The notes beneath the pieces are model-generated. The model was not told the DNA's origin, made no database searches, and was given only the letters and a program-made list of their open reading frames with translations. The position numbers and the translations under genes are program-made. Of a DNA stretch of 64,000 nucleotides, positions 36,168 to 46,901 are shown in pieces. This DNA comes from Cinnamomum chago (lineage: Eukaryota; Streptophyta; Magnoliopsida; Laurales; Lauraceae), in NCBI GenBank assembly GCA_038049695.1, contig CP142451.1, forward strand, positions 12,150,001-12,214,000, read 5' to 3'. Each line of letters starts with the position of its first letter. The first letter of the stretch is position 1.

Positions 36168-36893
36168 CTAGACATGACAGATCATCCTAACCTCCAGAGT
36201 AGATGCATGGGGGATACTGAGGGCATATGCTGCTGGCCCCCTGCTGTTTCTCTTCAAGAAATCGTACCCAACATCGATCACTAGTCTCTTGATCAGGCCT
36301 GACCCGCTCTTCGCCCTCACATGAGTATGCCCCATTATGAATGCCATCCCCGCTTCCCTCGCTTTCTTCAGCTCACTGAGCTCCTCCAGAGCACCCGCAT
36401 CCATCTGCGGGCTCTCAGGCAACACAAACCTCACCTTCTTCCTCGCCACAACCGGCGACTGAATCTCCCTCATCTCCAACCCAGACCCACCTGTGACAAT
36501 GGCTGGGGGGTCATCACTATTGTCGTCACACAGTTGAATTCCATCAGCACGTGCCAATGTCCCAACAACCGTCATCGTCTCATTGCTCCTTTCAGCGATG
36601 CCATCTACCCCTCTGGGCTCCGATCTCTCAGTCCGGATGAACTCGGCTATGCTACAAATGAGGTCTCTCTCAAACTCCAAATCATCTCTTTGGACATCAT
36701 GGTACCCATATCGGACAATGCACCTGTACAGTCTGCTCTCTTTTGGGCCGACACGGCCAACCAAGAAGCGCTCCTCTGGCTGAACATATGGCACTGGGAC
36801 CGATTTGATGCAGAGGAAGACCAATACCTGGTGGAAAGCTGGGAGGTTGGTAACAAAGTGTGAGAAGATGCAAGGGATGCCCGAAACAAGCTC
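36168..36893 (-). pseudogene. Captured KUP/HAK/KT potassium transporter C-terminus
   Basis: One open minus-strand frame of about 240 codons ends in a stop at 36168. It reads [84 protein letters not shown] and ends [17 protein letters not shown]...[12 protein letters not shown]. This is the cytosolic C-terminal region of a plant K+ uptake permease, closest in feel to the KUP6/KUP8 group. The whole 12-helix membrane part is missing: similarity starts abruptly near 36893, no splice acceptor is evident there, and no other KUP exon is seen upstream. The final residues EVRMICHV differ from the usual EVGM(I/V)Y(Y/H)V end. It lies wholly inside the CACTA element, so it is a transduplicated fragment, not a working transporter. 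The uninterrupted frame suggests recent capture. Confidence 0.85.
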
Positions 36894-37643
36894 AGTGTGC
36901 ACAAGGAAGAAACAATGAAAAAAGAAAACTCACGAAACATCTGTTCCTCTGTATTTGGTTGTATATTAATGTCAAATTAGAGTAAGGATGTTAATCAATG
37001 CCATTAAATTTGAGAAAATTTATCCAAGACTAAAAGCCCCCATGAAATTTGAGAGGTAAAATGATATGGTTATTTGTAAAAAGTGAAACAGACAAGAGGT
37101 TATTGTAATGGTTTAAAAACACGTGTGTAAAACAGTCTCCAGCATAAAACTTTTGCATCAAGTTTAAAACAAAGTTCCAAAGTACCAGCATTAGGTGTGT
37201 ACCTTGTGTAGCCTTGATGGATAGCATTGATCCCTGCCTGAATTATAACAATACGAAGATAATGTAAAACTAAAAGACATGCATATGTAGGTAGTTATGC
37301 ATGGTATGCTACTTAATCCTCTACCAACACATCCTATATATCAAAAAAGAACCAACCGGATGAGGGAACACAAGCATCTGTATATGCTTTTTAAGAGAAT
37401 TGTAACTAACCTGCACCCCAATAGGAATATCCAAGAGTCTCAGATGAGTCTGTTTCAGATCATAAAGTTCATTAGTAAACTAACCAACAGAAAGGGATAG
37501 ATTCAAATTTTACATTCATTTTGTAATATCAGTAGGACTCGAAGTTGTGTGCTGGATGAAATTATAACTCAACAACACAAAAGTGACACCAATCCCAACA
37601 AGAAAAAAGAAAAAAGAACTGAACAAAAAAAAATGTGTCATTT

Positions 37644-37644
<1 letters not shown>

Positions 37645-37680
<36 letters not shown>
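37645..37680. repeat. Poly(A) tract
   Basis: About 36 As inside the CACTA element. It may mark a retroposed tail or just be low-complexity sequence. Confidence 0.9.
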
Positions 37681-37683
<3 letters not shown>

Positions 37684-38701
37684 ATAATACAAAAGTGTCA
37701 GCTAAAAAGCATAAGTGTCCAGAAGACCAAACAAAATAAAGACGCCTAATCAATGGGACATATCTGGTGTGTCCATATTGATTTTGAAGTGTGGGTTTTT
37801 TTCCAGCAAAGCAATCTTCTATTCTCTCCAGGTTTACAATCAAATTGAACCCATCTTCCTCATTGTCATGGAGCAGGCTTCCAATTGCTTACCCAGTTTC
37901 ATATCTTTTCTGGGTTCTTTTTCTTACTTCCCATACAGCTGCTCCCATGGCTAGAATAGTGTTCTCAACCATTTTACCCTCTTCTTCTTAAGTGTAATCT
38001 GGAAAGAATGGTGTTCTCACCATAACTGAGCCACCCTTCTTGCAGATTCCTCAATAGAGGAAAAGGAAAGCTTTTCAAATTCATAAAAGGAAGAGAGAAT
38101 TGAAGGGGAAAAAAAGGTCTTCTTTTCTCATATCTACGATTGAGAAACAAAGTATTTAAACCCAAATGATGCAATCCATGCAAAAAACCTGAGATGGAAG
38201 AACCTGAGAATAGCAGAGATGCTGCTCTTAAATTGCAGAATCACTGGAGTTAACTAAGAATGGATCTCTAGGACCTAACTAAAAAAGTATACCAAACGGC
38301 AATGCATAATAACAATGAATTAAAACATTTACAAGATTGGCTGTATAATATTGAGGAGCCAAACAATGACCAATCTCAAAACACATTTCCACATAATGAA
38401 AACCCATTTCAGATTCTCACAAATCCAAAAAAAAAAAAAAAAAAACCCATAGAATCTCCAAACACACATTAATTCTATCTCTGTTCATCCACCAATGTAT
38501 ATAAATCCACATCAAACCATACAAACATAATCTGAATTTAATATAATCATCCAAAGATATAAAAGTTGTCCATATCCATCCACACATAAAGTATAAACTT
38601 TGGTCATAAGAAAAATAGAAAGTTTTCCTACATCCTTGGGTCTCAAATGCAATGCAGAATCTCTAATCCAATGCCACATACTTGGGTACAATGTCATGAA
38701 A

Positions 38702-38820
38702 TCAGTTTACTTCTTTCCTGAATTGGATGTACAGCCACAAGATACCTCCAACAAGATTGTTCAGTGAATGAGCAACCATTGGCACAATGACACTTGGATA
38801 TGAGCGTGCCCAAAGTCGCC
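38702..38820 (-). pseudogene. Captured last exon resembling a CPBP-family protease
   Basis: After the acceptor TTTCAG (minus strand, ending at 38821) a 119-nt frame reads GRLWARSYPSVIVPMVAHSL, then NNLVGGILWLYIQFRKEVN and a stop. The SVIVPMVAHSLNNLVGG block resembles the last conserved helix of CPBP (CAAX protease/bacteriocin-processing) intramembrane proteases, where H and N residues are conserved. An intact acceptor and stop suggest a copied terminal exon. No partner exon was identified in the element. A functional gene here is unlikely. Confidence 0.5.
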
Positions 38821-41800
38821 CTGAAATGTTTTGAGTCATAACAGTGATTAGCTTCAGTACCCACGGCCTAGTTTTCAGTACATGGTGCTCAATACAAATT
38901 TGGAAGAAAAAGTCGTTAAGGACTAGTAAACAGTCACAGATGAGCAGAACATTCAGACCACATTATGTTTCAGAAGCTGAGGAATCATGCTGAAAACTCT
39001 CCCATACTGGAATAACCTATCCTTCAGTCTTTTGGCTCTTCTTTCACTCTAATCTCTGGGATACTGATGGAAGAGATAGAATCATACAATCTGGAATTTC
39101 TTTTTTTTATGGGACATCCACCTTGCATGATGGGGCAAGTACATTGATAGTCTAGAATTGGAATCACTGAACCAACATCCCACATGTATATGTAAAAGAG
39201 ACGCGTATAAAAAATGAATAGTAATCTACATGAACTTAAATTAAGCTCCAAACATAGCATCAACTATGAGGGCACTCATCAACTACAAGAGAATATTTTA
39301 TGAAAATTTGATAAACAGACATACTTTTAAATTCTTAAATATTTGAAACTCTTTAAGTTTCAAATACATATGTTGCATATCAAGGCCCTATAAATCTTTT
39401 CAGTACAAAATATAGTTCCATATATTATTCATACAGGTTCATTCTTATTTCTTGAACACACACACACCACCTTATAAACCCACCTCTGGCCATAAGAAAA
39501 GGTCACTGAAATTACACTTCTTGATTAGATAATGTAACAAATGTATAATTAACCAAGTAAATCATTAACAAACGTGAGGACTCCTTCTGGAGTGCCCAAG
39601 CACACTTTTTAAAAGCGTGTCCTTAATGCATGACATTCATGGAGGCTATGGCTTAGAGGGGATGGAAAGGTCTCAATATCACTGTGTGAACTATGAATAG
39701 GTCAAATATTGTAAAGATTATTTTCTACTTGGGACTTCTGGAGTGGTTTACATCTGGTCTAGTTTTTCTGTACCAACCGGGGACCTTTTTCAATGATTAA
39801 GAATTCCAGATCATTCATCAGGTGGATCACACAATGGCTGGGTGATGGACCAAGAGTTGTTTTCTCTACTCTTGTTGTATTGGATTCATGTCCCCAACTA
39901 ACCGTTGGCCACAACAAGGGAATTCCTCTTGATTATCATCAAGCATTTTGGTATCTTGTACTAACCATCCCAGTGGTTGATGTTGGAGTTAAGGTAGCAT
40001 TCATCATTCTATGCATGCCACCATTGTGGTCCATCGGGTCATCAACTCTATAGGAACCATAGCCACAATTGTAAAATCACTCATTCCTAACAGAGTCAAC
40101 TGCATCTATTGTATTTGCATAAAACATACAGATATTTCAATTCCCAGATCAATATGTTTTTGTTTCCATTACTTGTCTCGAGTTTAAAACATTTAGTGGG
40201 TCCAACATTGATGGGATAAATCATGAATGTGATAGTAATTTTAAAGTTTAATTTGATTCTAAAGATATAAGCACAAGGACAAGAGCCAAAAATATAGGTA
40301 ACTCAGAAAGGTTTTATGCACAACAAAAATGAGAAGATTTCAAGTGTTTTTCGGTCACCCTTACTTTGCATACTGCCAATGTAGATTATGATGGCAAGAA
40401 ATAATGTCTTTAGGAAACCAAGGACCCACCACTTAAGCAAGAAAAATGACCTGTGATGAATGCAAGTCCATAATTTAATCATTTAGTTATAGCTAAGCAA
40501 CCATGATAACATTCCTTGCCCTTACATTTAAGAAAGACTGTGTCTCTCATCAAAGAGATTACAAGGTTTCTTTATGATTTACTCCTCATTTCTGAATTAT
40601 TCGTAATTAGTTGGCATCCTTGAAGGGCTCATTACCATTGAATGGTGAAATACTAACTGTTTGGTGTGATGTACTGATGTTAATCCTTAAACTTGGGTTA
40701 CTGCGTGGAACCAACTGAAAACTAGTTATTTTCAGCAAAGTATTGCCCACCTGGACTAAAGTTATCTTCCACTAACCTTCTAACCACAAAAGGCCTGAAA
40801 CAAAAAACATAGGTTTAGGGCTGTTTCTTGAGAATGCAAACTGCATTGAGGGTTGAAGCTCTATATTTCTCTGTTCAGGGCTGTTTCATTATGTTTTAAA
40901 GCAAAGACCCCTGTAGGTTGCAGCTGGTTTGAATTCAGTCAACGGCGAGTTCACTTTGGGTTGGGTTTGAGATGAGTAATTAGGTCCTGTTGGGCAGGCC
41001 TGGTTCTGTTTTTCTTGCCCAACAATGAAATGAGATGGGCCTGGACATGTCTCCCTTAAGGCCTGACTGGAAATCCGGCCAGACTAATATTTGTAACAGA
41101 AATAGTCCTTGTATTTTACTAATAGCTACACTATGAACGAGACTCAGGCCCACAGGCTTGATCCTGGACTAGGACGAACATTGACTCGGCCTGGTTCTAC
41201 ATTTGCACCTCTACTCTTAGGGCATGTTTAACTTAAATGATGATTTTATCCTGAATTGAGATGCTTAGGTTTGCTGCTGTTTGTCCTGCGCCTATGACTC
41301 GAAATATAATTGCATGATAAGCATAAAAACTACTAACAAAGCAAGAAATACTATTACTTGTGCTAATAGTATTGGGCTTGTCTTCTTGTTTGGGTTAGTA
41401 ATAGAAAGACAAAAGGAGCATAGAGTGAGGATGTTTACATTGATGAGCATGAACACTAGCAGCTAAGAAACAAATGATACAATGTTTAAGCATTAGAAGA
41501 AGAAGTAGTAGTAGTAGTACTAGTAGTAGTAATAGAAGAAGGAGGAGGAGGAGGAAGAGGTGGTAAGGTAGGACAGTGAAGAAGAGGAGGGAAGATCAGA
41601 GGAGAGAAGAGGGAGGAGTTTGGATTGAAAGAAAGACTGGCGAGGGAGAGAGTATGTATAAGGGAGGGTTTGCCTCGGGATGAGAAGGATGAAGGTGAGT
41701 GGAATGATGAGAAGGGGAGCAGCTTACTTGAAAGAAAAAAAAATCAGTGCAAGTATTAGATAATAATTATGAATTTACAGCCCAAATATGATAAAAAAAT

Positions 41801-42248
41801 ATTATTTAATAACATATACTCCAGCTGAAGCATAGCATGGCATAATGAAATTCCAAAAGAAAAGTCTTCATCCATAAATCCATAAAAATAATAAAAGATA
41901 GGAACAATAATAACCTTAAATCAGAACGAAGACAGAACAATGAAAGAATAAGAGCACGTTTCAGGGAAGTAAAATCATTAGACTTTTTTTTTTTCAGCAA
42001 TGATTCCGATTTTGAGGAAAGTAAAATCCAAAGATGTGTTTTTCACTAATGATACCGAATTTGAGGATATACAACTGTTCAGTCATTTTTACTCAGTTCG
42101 ACTTTTCATGTTTGGTGCGACAATTCTTTTTCCTTGATTAGTTTGCATTTCCACATTTAGTGAAGCAAATTGAGGAAATTTTTTCCAATTAAGAAATAAA
42201 TTTTCCAAAATCTGTTGAAATTGAAACATATACCCATCATTCAAATGG

Positions 42249-42361
42249 TTTGTCCCAATCCCTTGATATCTCCCAATTCCACTGTCCATTTTCTATCAAA
42301 TGGAACCCCAATCCCTTGATATCTCCCAATTCCACTGTCCATTTTCTATCAAATGGAACCC
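42249..42361. repeat. 53-bp tandem duplication
   Basis: Two exact or near-exact copies of a unit starting CAATCCCTTGATATCTCCCA inside the CACTA element. The minus strand here has open frames (including a tryptophan-rich one at 42466-42729) that I cannot assign to any family. Confidence 0.9.
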
Positions 42362-42899
42362 ACAAGCAATGTCCCAATACTAACAAACTCAACCAACCCC
42401 AGATCAATCTGATCATGCACATATAGTTCTAGAAATCAGAAAACCTCATCTTCACGGAGCCACCCTCAATCTAACTCAATCCAACAACCCATTTTCCCCA
42501 AATTGGTCCTACTAGCAATATTGCCATCCACAATCCATCTCCACCAATAGCCATCCCCACATGCTCCAATTTTATCAAAAGTGGAAAACCCAGGCATGTA
42601 GGGCTTCCAGCTTTTCCACCAATCCAGCCATCCATCTTTCATTGATGGTACCTGAAGGGCGTACACCAAGCACCATTTTTTTTTATCAATTTGCTTACAC
42701 TGATTAGCATGAGCACTTATAACATTCACATATCCTTATCTAATACAATCTTAACCATCATAACCCTATCATTATTTCGACCTTTTTTTTTCTAATGAAA
42801 CAACCAATAAAACTGAGATGGTATAGCAAAGCAACCCAATAGATGTATGAAATAGATTGAAGAAAGCCAAAGAATGGACTGACAAGATGTATATAAATA

Positions 42900-43145
42900 G
42901 GTGATGCCCATCACTAAGTTCCCTAATGTTGGATCTGATTGATTCACCATGGATTGGGAAGGCCTCAAACAACTCCTCCAGAATGGACAAAGATTCAGTA
43001 GTCACCTTGAGTCTTCCCATTCACCCATTTCCCAAACTGTTGTTGTACCTATTTGCCAACCGTAATTTATGGGCCAAAGATTCAATGGTCACCTTGAGTC
43101 TTCCCAACTGGTCATCATCATCATTATCCAAACTAGTAAAATTTT
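42900..43145 (-). other. Unassigned coding-like region with internal repeat
   Basis: The minus strand twice reads QLGRLKVT(I/T)ESL-type words within about 100 bp, interrupted by a stop, and continues ILEELFEAFPIHGESIRSNI. It could be captured exonic DNA or remains of the element's own gene. I do not recognise the family. Confidence 0.3.
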
Positions 43146-43679
43146 ATTTGGACACCAATAAGGCCCTTCGGATCAATGTTCTAAATCACCAAAATCATGA
43201 GCCGATTCACACATAATGGAGCATCAATGCTATAAATGCCCTTAACCCTAAATCCTCTAACTCATGGAACTAAGAATACAAACAGAAAGAAAGAGACATC
43301 AATAAAATAAATTGATACATAGTTAGCTTCAAATCAGATAAATATTGATGTAGCCTGTACTATAAAAATCCAAACAGCTCAGAAAATGGAATCCAAACAG
43401 CTTCATGTAAATCAATAACAATAACAATATATAAAACCCTAAAAACAGCATCTAATCTTTCCAATTATTGAACGATCGTAACAGAGAAAAACCTGCAATC
43501 TACGAGCTAAAAACCAACGCATCCTGACCAAAAAGAAATCAATCAATCACTCCAAAGCTACTCTAGATCTAATCGGCCTCAAACGAAACGCAAATGATTT
43601 ATATTAAGAGGTAGAGAGCTAGAGAAGATCGCGAATCCAAGGAATCTTCGTGCACATTGATACAAAAGCAAAAGGATTT

Positions 43680-43980
43680 TAGGGTTTTCGAGTTCTACCT
43701 TTCTCAGCTACGAACGAGGAGCAGATCCCTAGATGTTAGGGTTTTCGTCTTCTTGTCTTTCTTCTTCTATTTGCTTCTGGAATAGAAGGGCTGCAGAGAG
43801 ATGAGGAAGAGAAGTATCTGGTTCGGCGATGCATGAGCAGGGAGAGAGCAGAGAGGGATGGCGTGAGCAGGGAGAGCGAGAGAGGGATCAGGAAGTTTCG
43901 CCGTCGCCGAGACTTGAGCAAGGAGAGAGAGTGAGCAGGAGAGAGCGATGAGTGAGAGAGGGAACGATTAAAACAGAGCG
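43680..43980 (-). other. Captured promoter/leader-like segment in CACTA
   Basis: The minus strand has CT-rich leader-like sequence with two AAACCCTA words (telo-box halves) and a possible donor GAGAAAG|GTAGAA near 43700. Plant housekeeping leaders often look like this. Which gene it came from is unknown. Confidence 0.35.
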
Positions 43981-44080
43981 CACTTCATCGAGCTTTAGCG
44001 TTAATGTCGTCTTATACCGTCTCGTTTAAGTGGTCGCCGGTATAACTTTGACGCTAAATCCACATTTTCTTGTAGTGTTT

Positions 44081-46301
44081 CTTCACTGCTCTCGCATGGA
44101 TATAGGTCGCATAATGAAGCCGAACCATATAAATCTTGTGTTTTGATGATTTATGGTGTGGTCATTTGATTTCTGTAGGCATTCTATTCTATGTGATTTT
44201 ATTGTCAATCCATGGCATTTTGTCAGCAATTTGCGTTAGGACTATAGAAGTCATATTGTTCATTGTCTTGTAGGGGTTCCTCGACAATCCGTGCAGCTAC
44301 AACATATGGTGTGATTGACATATCCTATAGCAACGTAGAACATGTTCTTTTTGTTTGTTGAGTAGGGATGGCTATGGGTCCTGTTCCAGTGTTACCTAAT
44401 TACCCGAAGGACCCAACCAATAAAAAAAATGGAGTAGGGCCTTTACTTCTTCTATTTTTCGCCCATTGAACAAAAAGTCCAGATTTGGTCACACTGATAG
44501 ATTCACTGGGTAATCGTGTTGAGTCCGGATTTGGTGAGGTTTTACCCCACGGTGACTGTGAGCGGACCAACCATGGTGACTGTGAGTGAACCAACTACGG
44601 TCCGCCACGTCACCGCAGGGCAGCCTGCCATGCACGCAGCCCAAGTCCAGGGCAAGACTGCCCCATGGTTATGTGGTGGGCCAACACGGTCACGGTGAGT
44701 AAACCCACTCAGAGGATCCCGATTCTAATGGTGTTGGGACAGTGTGTATTCAGGTCCGTTCCCAGTTACTGGCATGGGTCTACCATGAAGGAGATTTTAA
44801 TGGATTTGGATCCATCTTCTCGAAACTCCTGTTTCTTTCAAGCTAAAGTGCTAAACTCCAAAAAGGACATAAAGAATGAGATGCCATAGAATTTTACCTT
44901 TACTCTTGAAAGGACCGCATGAAATGAAAAGGTCCCTCACTTGTAAAGTAAGCACCCAAGCACCCAATAAAAGTAACTCTATTCTTTATTAGCTCTCAAG
45001 CTTCGTAGTAGAAGATTTCTTCATCCCTGCAGCAAGAAACAAATATTCACCAATCTTAAAAGAGAAAGGTTTTACATATGAGCAGACTACATATTGTTTA
45101 TACGCAGTCCAGCTCTTGGGGCCTACTTAGATGCATATCTATCAATGGGAGGAGGGCAGATGGAGATGTCACCTTATAGACAAGAGGGAGACAAAAGTAA
45201 GTCCCACAAGATTATCCTAACCTTTGATTTAACAACCATAAAGTTTTATGGCATCTTAACCGTAGATTTATTGAGATTCAATATAACAGTGAGTTAAGGT
45301 TCAATGAGTGTAAAATTAGGCCTGATGCTAGATCATAGGATGACAAGATTATTAGGACTGCATTGATCAAAGGTGAGCCAAAGTGGGCCCTGTAGAGCTG
45401 GACTGCACATGCAGTCCGCTCATAGGAGAACATTTTCTATCTTATCAACTCTTTTAGAGGATCATACATGGGGACTAAAGAAAAGATAGATTTTACAGTA
45501 CTCATCATCTTCTGAATACCGACACCCAGCTGTAATTATCTGACTGAGAAATATTTGCTGTCTCAAGCAGAATGAGGAGATTAGTGCATTCTTCAATTTC
45601 TTCCCTCCTCGCCTCACCTTGAAGCACTCCCACTCATCCATCTGCTTGCATTTCCAAAACTTGAATGGGATTTGCATAGGTTACTAATTGCTATAACTAA
45701 GGTCCATCCAAAAGGTGGTGAGACCAACACCCATTTTACACCGAAGGAGATATGCCAGTGACAACTGCAAATGCATTCCTCTACATAGTAATATTGTCAT
45801 AGAATCATCCCAAATATTACATTAGAAAATCAAAAACATACAAAGCCAGACTGGAAAAACTGAGTTTTAGAAGTGGTCAATTTCCCAACAACGTATTTGT
45901 GACGATGGAATGAAGCATACAAAGTAAAGAAAGCACAGCACATGTTTTAATGTGGTCAATCTGAAGGTTGGTCCAACTCTATATGAGTGAAATTTCACCA
46001 TGCATTAGATTGGTAGGATATTATAACTTTGAGCAGTTTTGATAGCACTTACAAGTTGCCATCAATCTTTCTGTTTCATTGGAGGACAGTGAGTCATCCA
46101 CATGTCATGTGTTACATTTGAATTGCCTAAGGTATGCTCACATGCTTCAATTTCTTGTTCTGCAAAGGTATCCGAGCGCAGCCCCAACAGCCAGCCACCC
46201 AACCACACGCCTCCCCCCCAAGCCACTTTCATCCTTGCGCACAAATATAGAAGTAATTCATATGACAAAATAAATACTATTGTAGATGTGATCCACATTT
46301 G
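44081..46301. other. Unit 1 spacer between CACTA and the SINE
   Basis: Non-coding. At 44550-44705 a GC-richer patch repeats GGTGACTGTGAG and contains CCGCCACGTCA, the phrase shared with the MITE at 22004. The matching unit 2 patch (56205-56360) has lost and gained short pieces. Site 44104-44108 (AGGTC) is the empty site for the solo LTR found in unit 2. Confidence 0.45.
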
Positions 46302-46430
46302 TCCCCAGTTGTAGTTCAGCTGGTTAAGGGTATCATGTAGTGGGTGAGGGTTGCAAGTTCTAGTCTCTTGCAAAGCAAAAATAAAATAAAGTGATCCCCC
46401 TTCGTTAAATGACAAAAAAAAAAAAAAAAA
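46302..46430 (+). mobile_element. tRNA-derived SINE, unit 1 copy
   Basis: GTTGTAGTTCAGCTGG matches a tRNA A box and GCAAGTTCTAGTCTC a B box 40-odd bp later. An AT-rich body and an A-tail (46414-46430) follow. The tRNA head cannot fold as a full tRNA (no matching acceptor stem or CCA context), so it is a SINE. It is present in both duplication units, so it predates the duplication. Confidence 0.6.
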
Positions 46431-46901
46431 CTTTGTTGCCATTTTTTGTTATAATATTTTTGTATTAGTGTACCATAGTAATATGAGAATCCAAAAAGGC
46501 GAGAGCAAAGTAAATCCACAATAGCTTCATGTTGTCATAAATCTTGTTAGTCCTAAAAAAAATAGTGATAGTGTGATACACTTAATTAAAAGAGATTCAG
46601 CTGACACAAGTCCAACAATTCTATCATGAGAAATTGTAGTCCCGATCTTCATCAATCTGCACAGTTTATGATCTCCAGGTTCATGGCATGGCCCAATGCC
46701 GATCAGATTCCTCAAAATTTTGTGAATTTAATGGTTAAAAATAATTACAATTCAGAGTTCCTATGATCATCCAATCTCCTATGCTGTCACCAATTTTTGG
46801 CAGAGCCATACCTTAAATCCTATCCTATGTATCAATTAAACATAGCCCACATGGACCTCAAATGTACATGACTCATGGCATAAAGGGTCTTGTATCATTT
46901 C
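46431..46901. other. 3' flank of PPR copy 1
   Basis: AT-rich sequence presumed to contain the 3' UTR of the minus-strand PPR gene. It is matched by 58061-58530 in unit 2. Nothing else is seen. Confidence 0.4.

Larger units (their letters stand above)
35520..44077. mobile_element. CACTA (En/Spm) DNA transposon with captured host fragments
   Basis: Starts CACTACAAGAAAA and ends TTTTCTTGTAGTG: a perfect 13-bp terminal inverted repeat of the CACTA type. TTT flanks both ends (35517-35519, 44078-44080), the 3-bp duplication typical of the superfamily, and unit 2 carries the empty site with a single TTT (53224-53226). The left subterminal zone (35536-35820) is dense in GCCGCCGGTAAAAG and TTTAGCGGCGGCC in both orientations; the right end has shorter relatives (GGTCGCCGGTATAA, GACGCTAAATCC). 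I find no TNP2-like transposase, so it is probably non-autonomous. It carries pieces of host genes, all on the minus strand: a KUP/HAK C-terminal region (36168), a possible CPBP protease last exon (38702) and a possible leader (43680). Length 8558 bp. Confidence 0.93.

Noticed and set aside
36168-36902. A functional KUP/HAK potassium transporter gene
   Set aside because: Only the cytosolic tail is present, it lies between the ends of a CACTA element, and no membrane-domain exons are found upstream.
41503-41560. Regulatory element in the AGTAGTAGTAG / GGAGGAGG tract
   Set aside because: Simple trinucleotide repeat inside the CACTA element; nothing ties it to regulation.
46302-46380. A genuine tRNA gene
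   Set aside because: A/B-box-like motifs are present, but the acceptor stem does not pair, and an AT-rich body with A-tail follows, as in a SINE.
46062-46442. Minus-strand protein with GGGVWLGGWLLG over the SINE
   Set aside because: The frame runs through a SINE and its A-tail, is cut differently in unit 2, and shows no family similarity.
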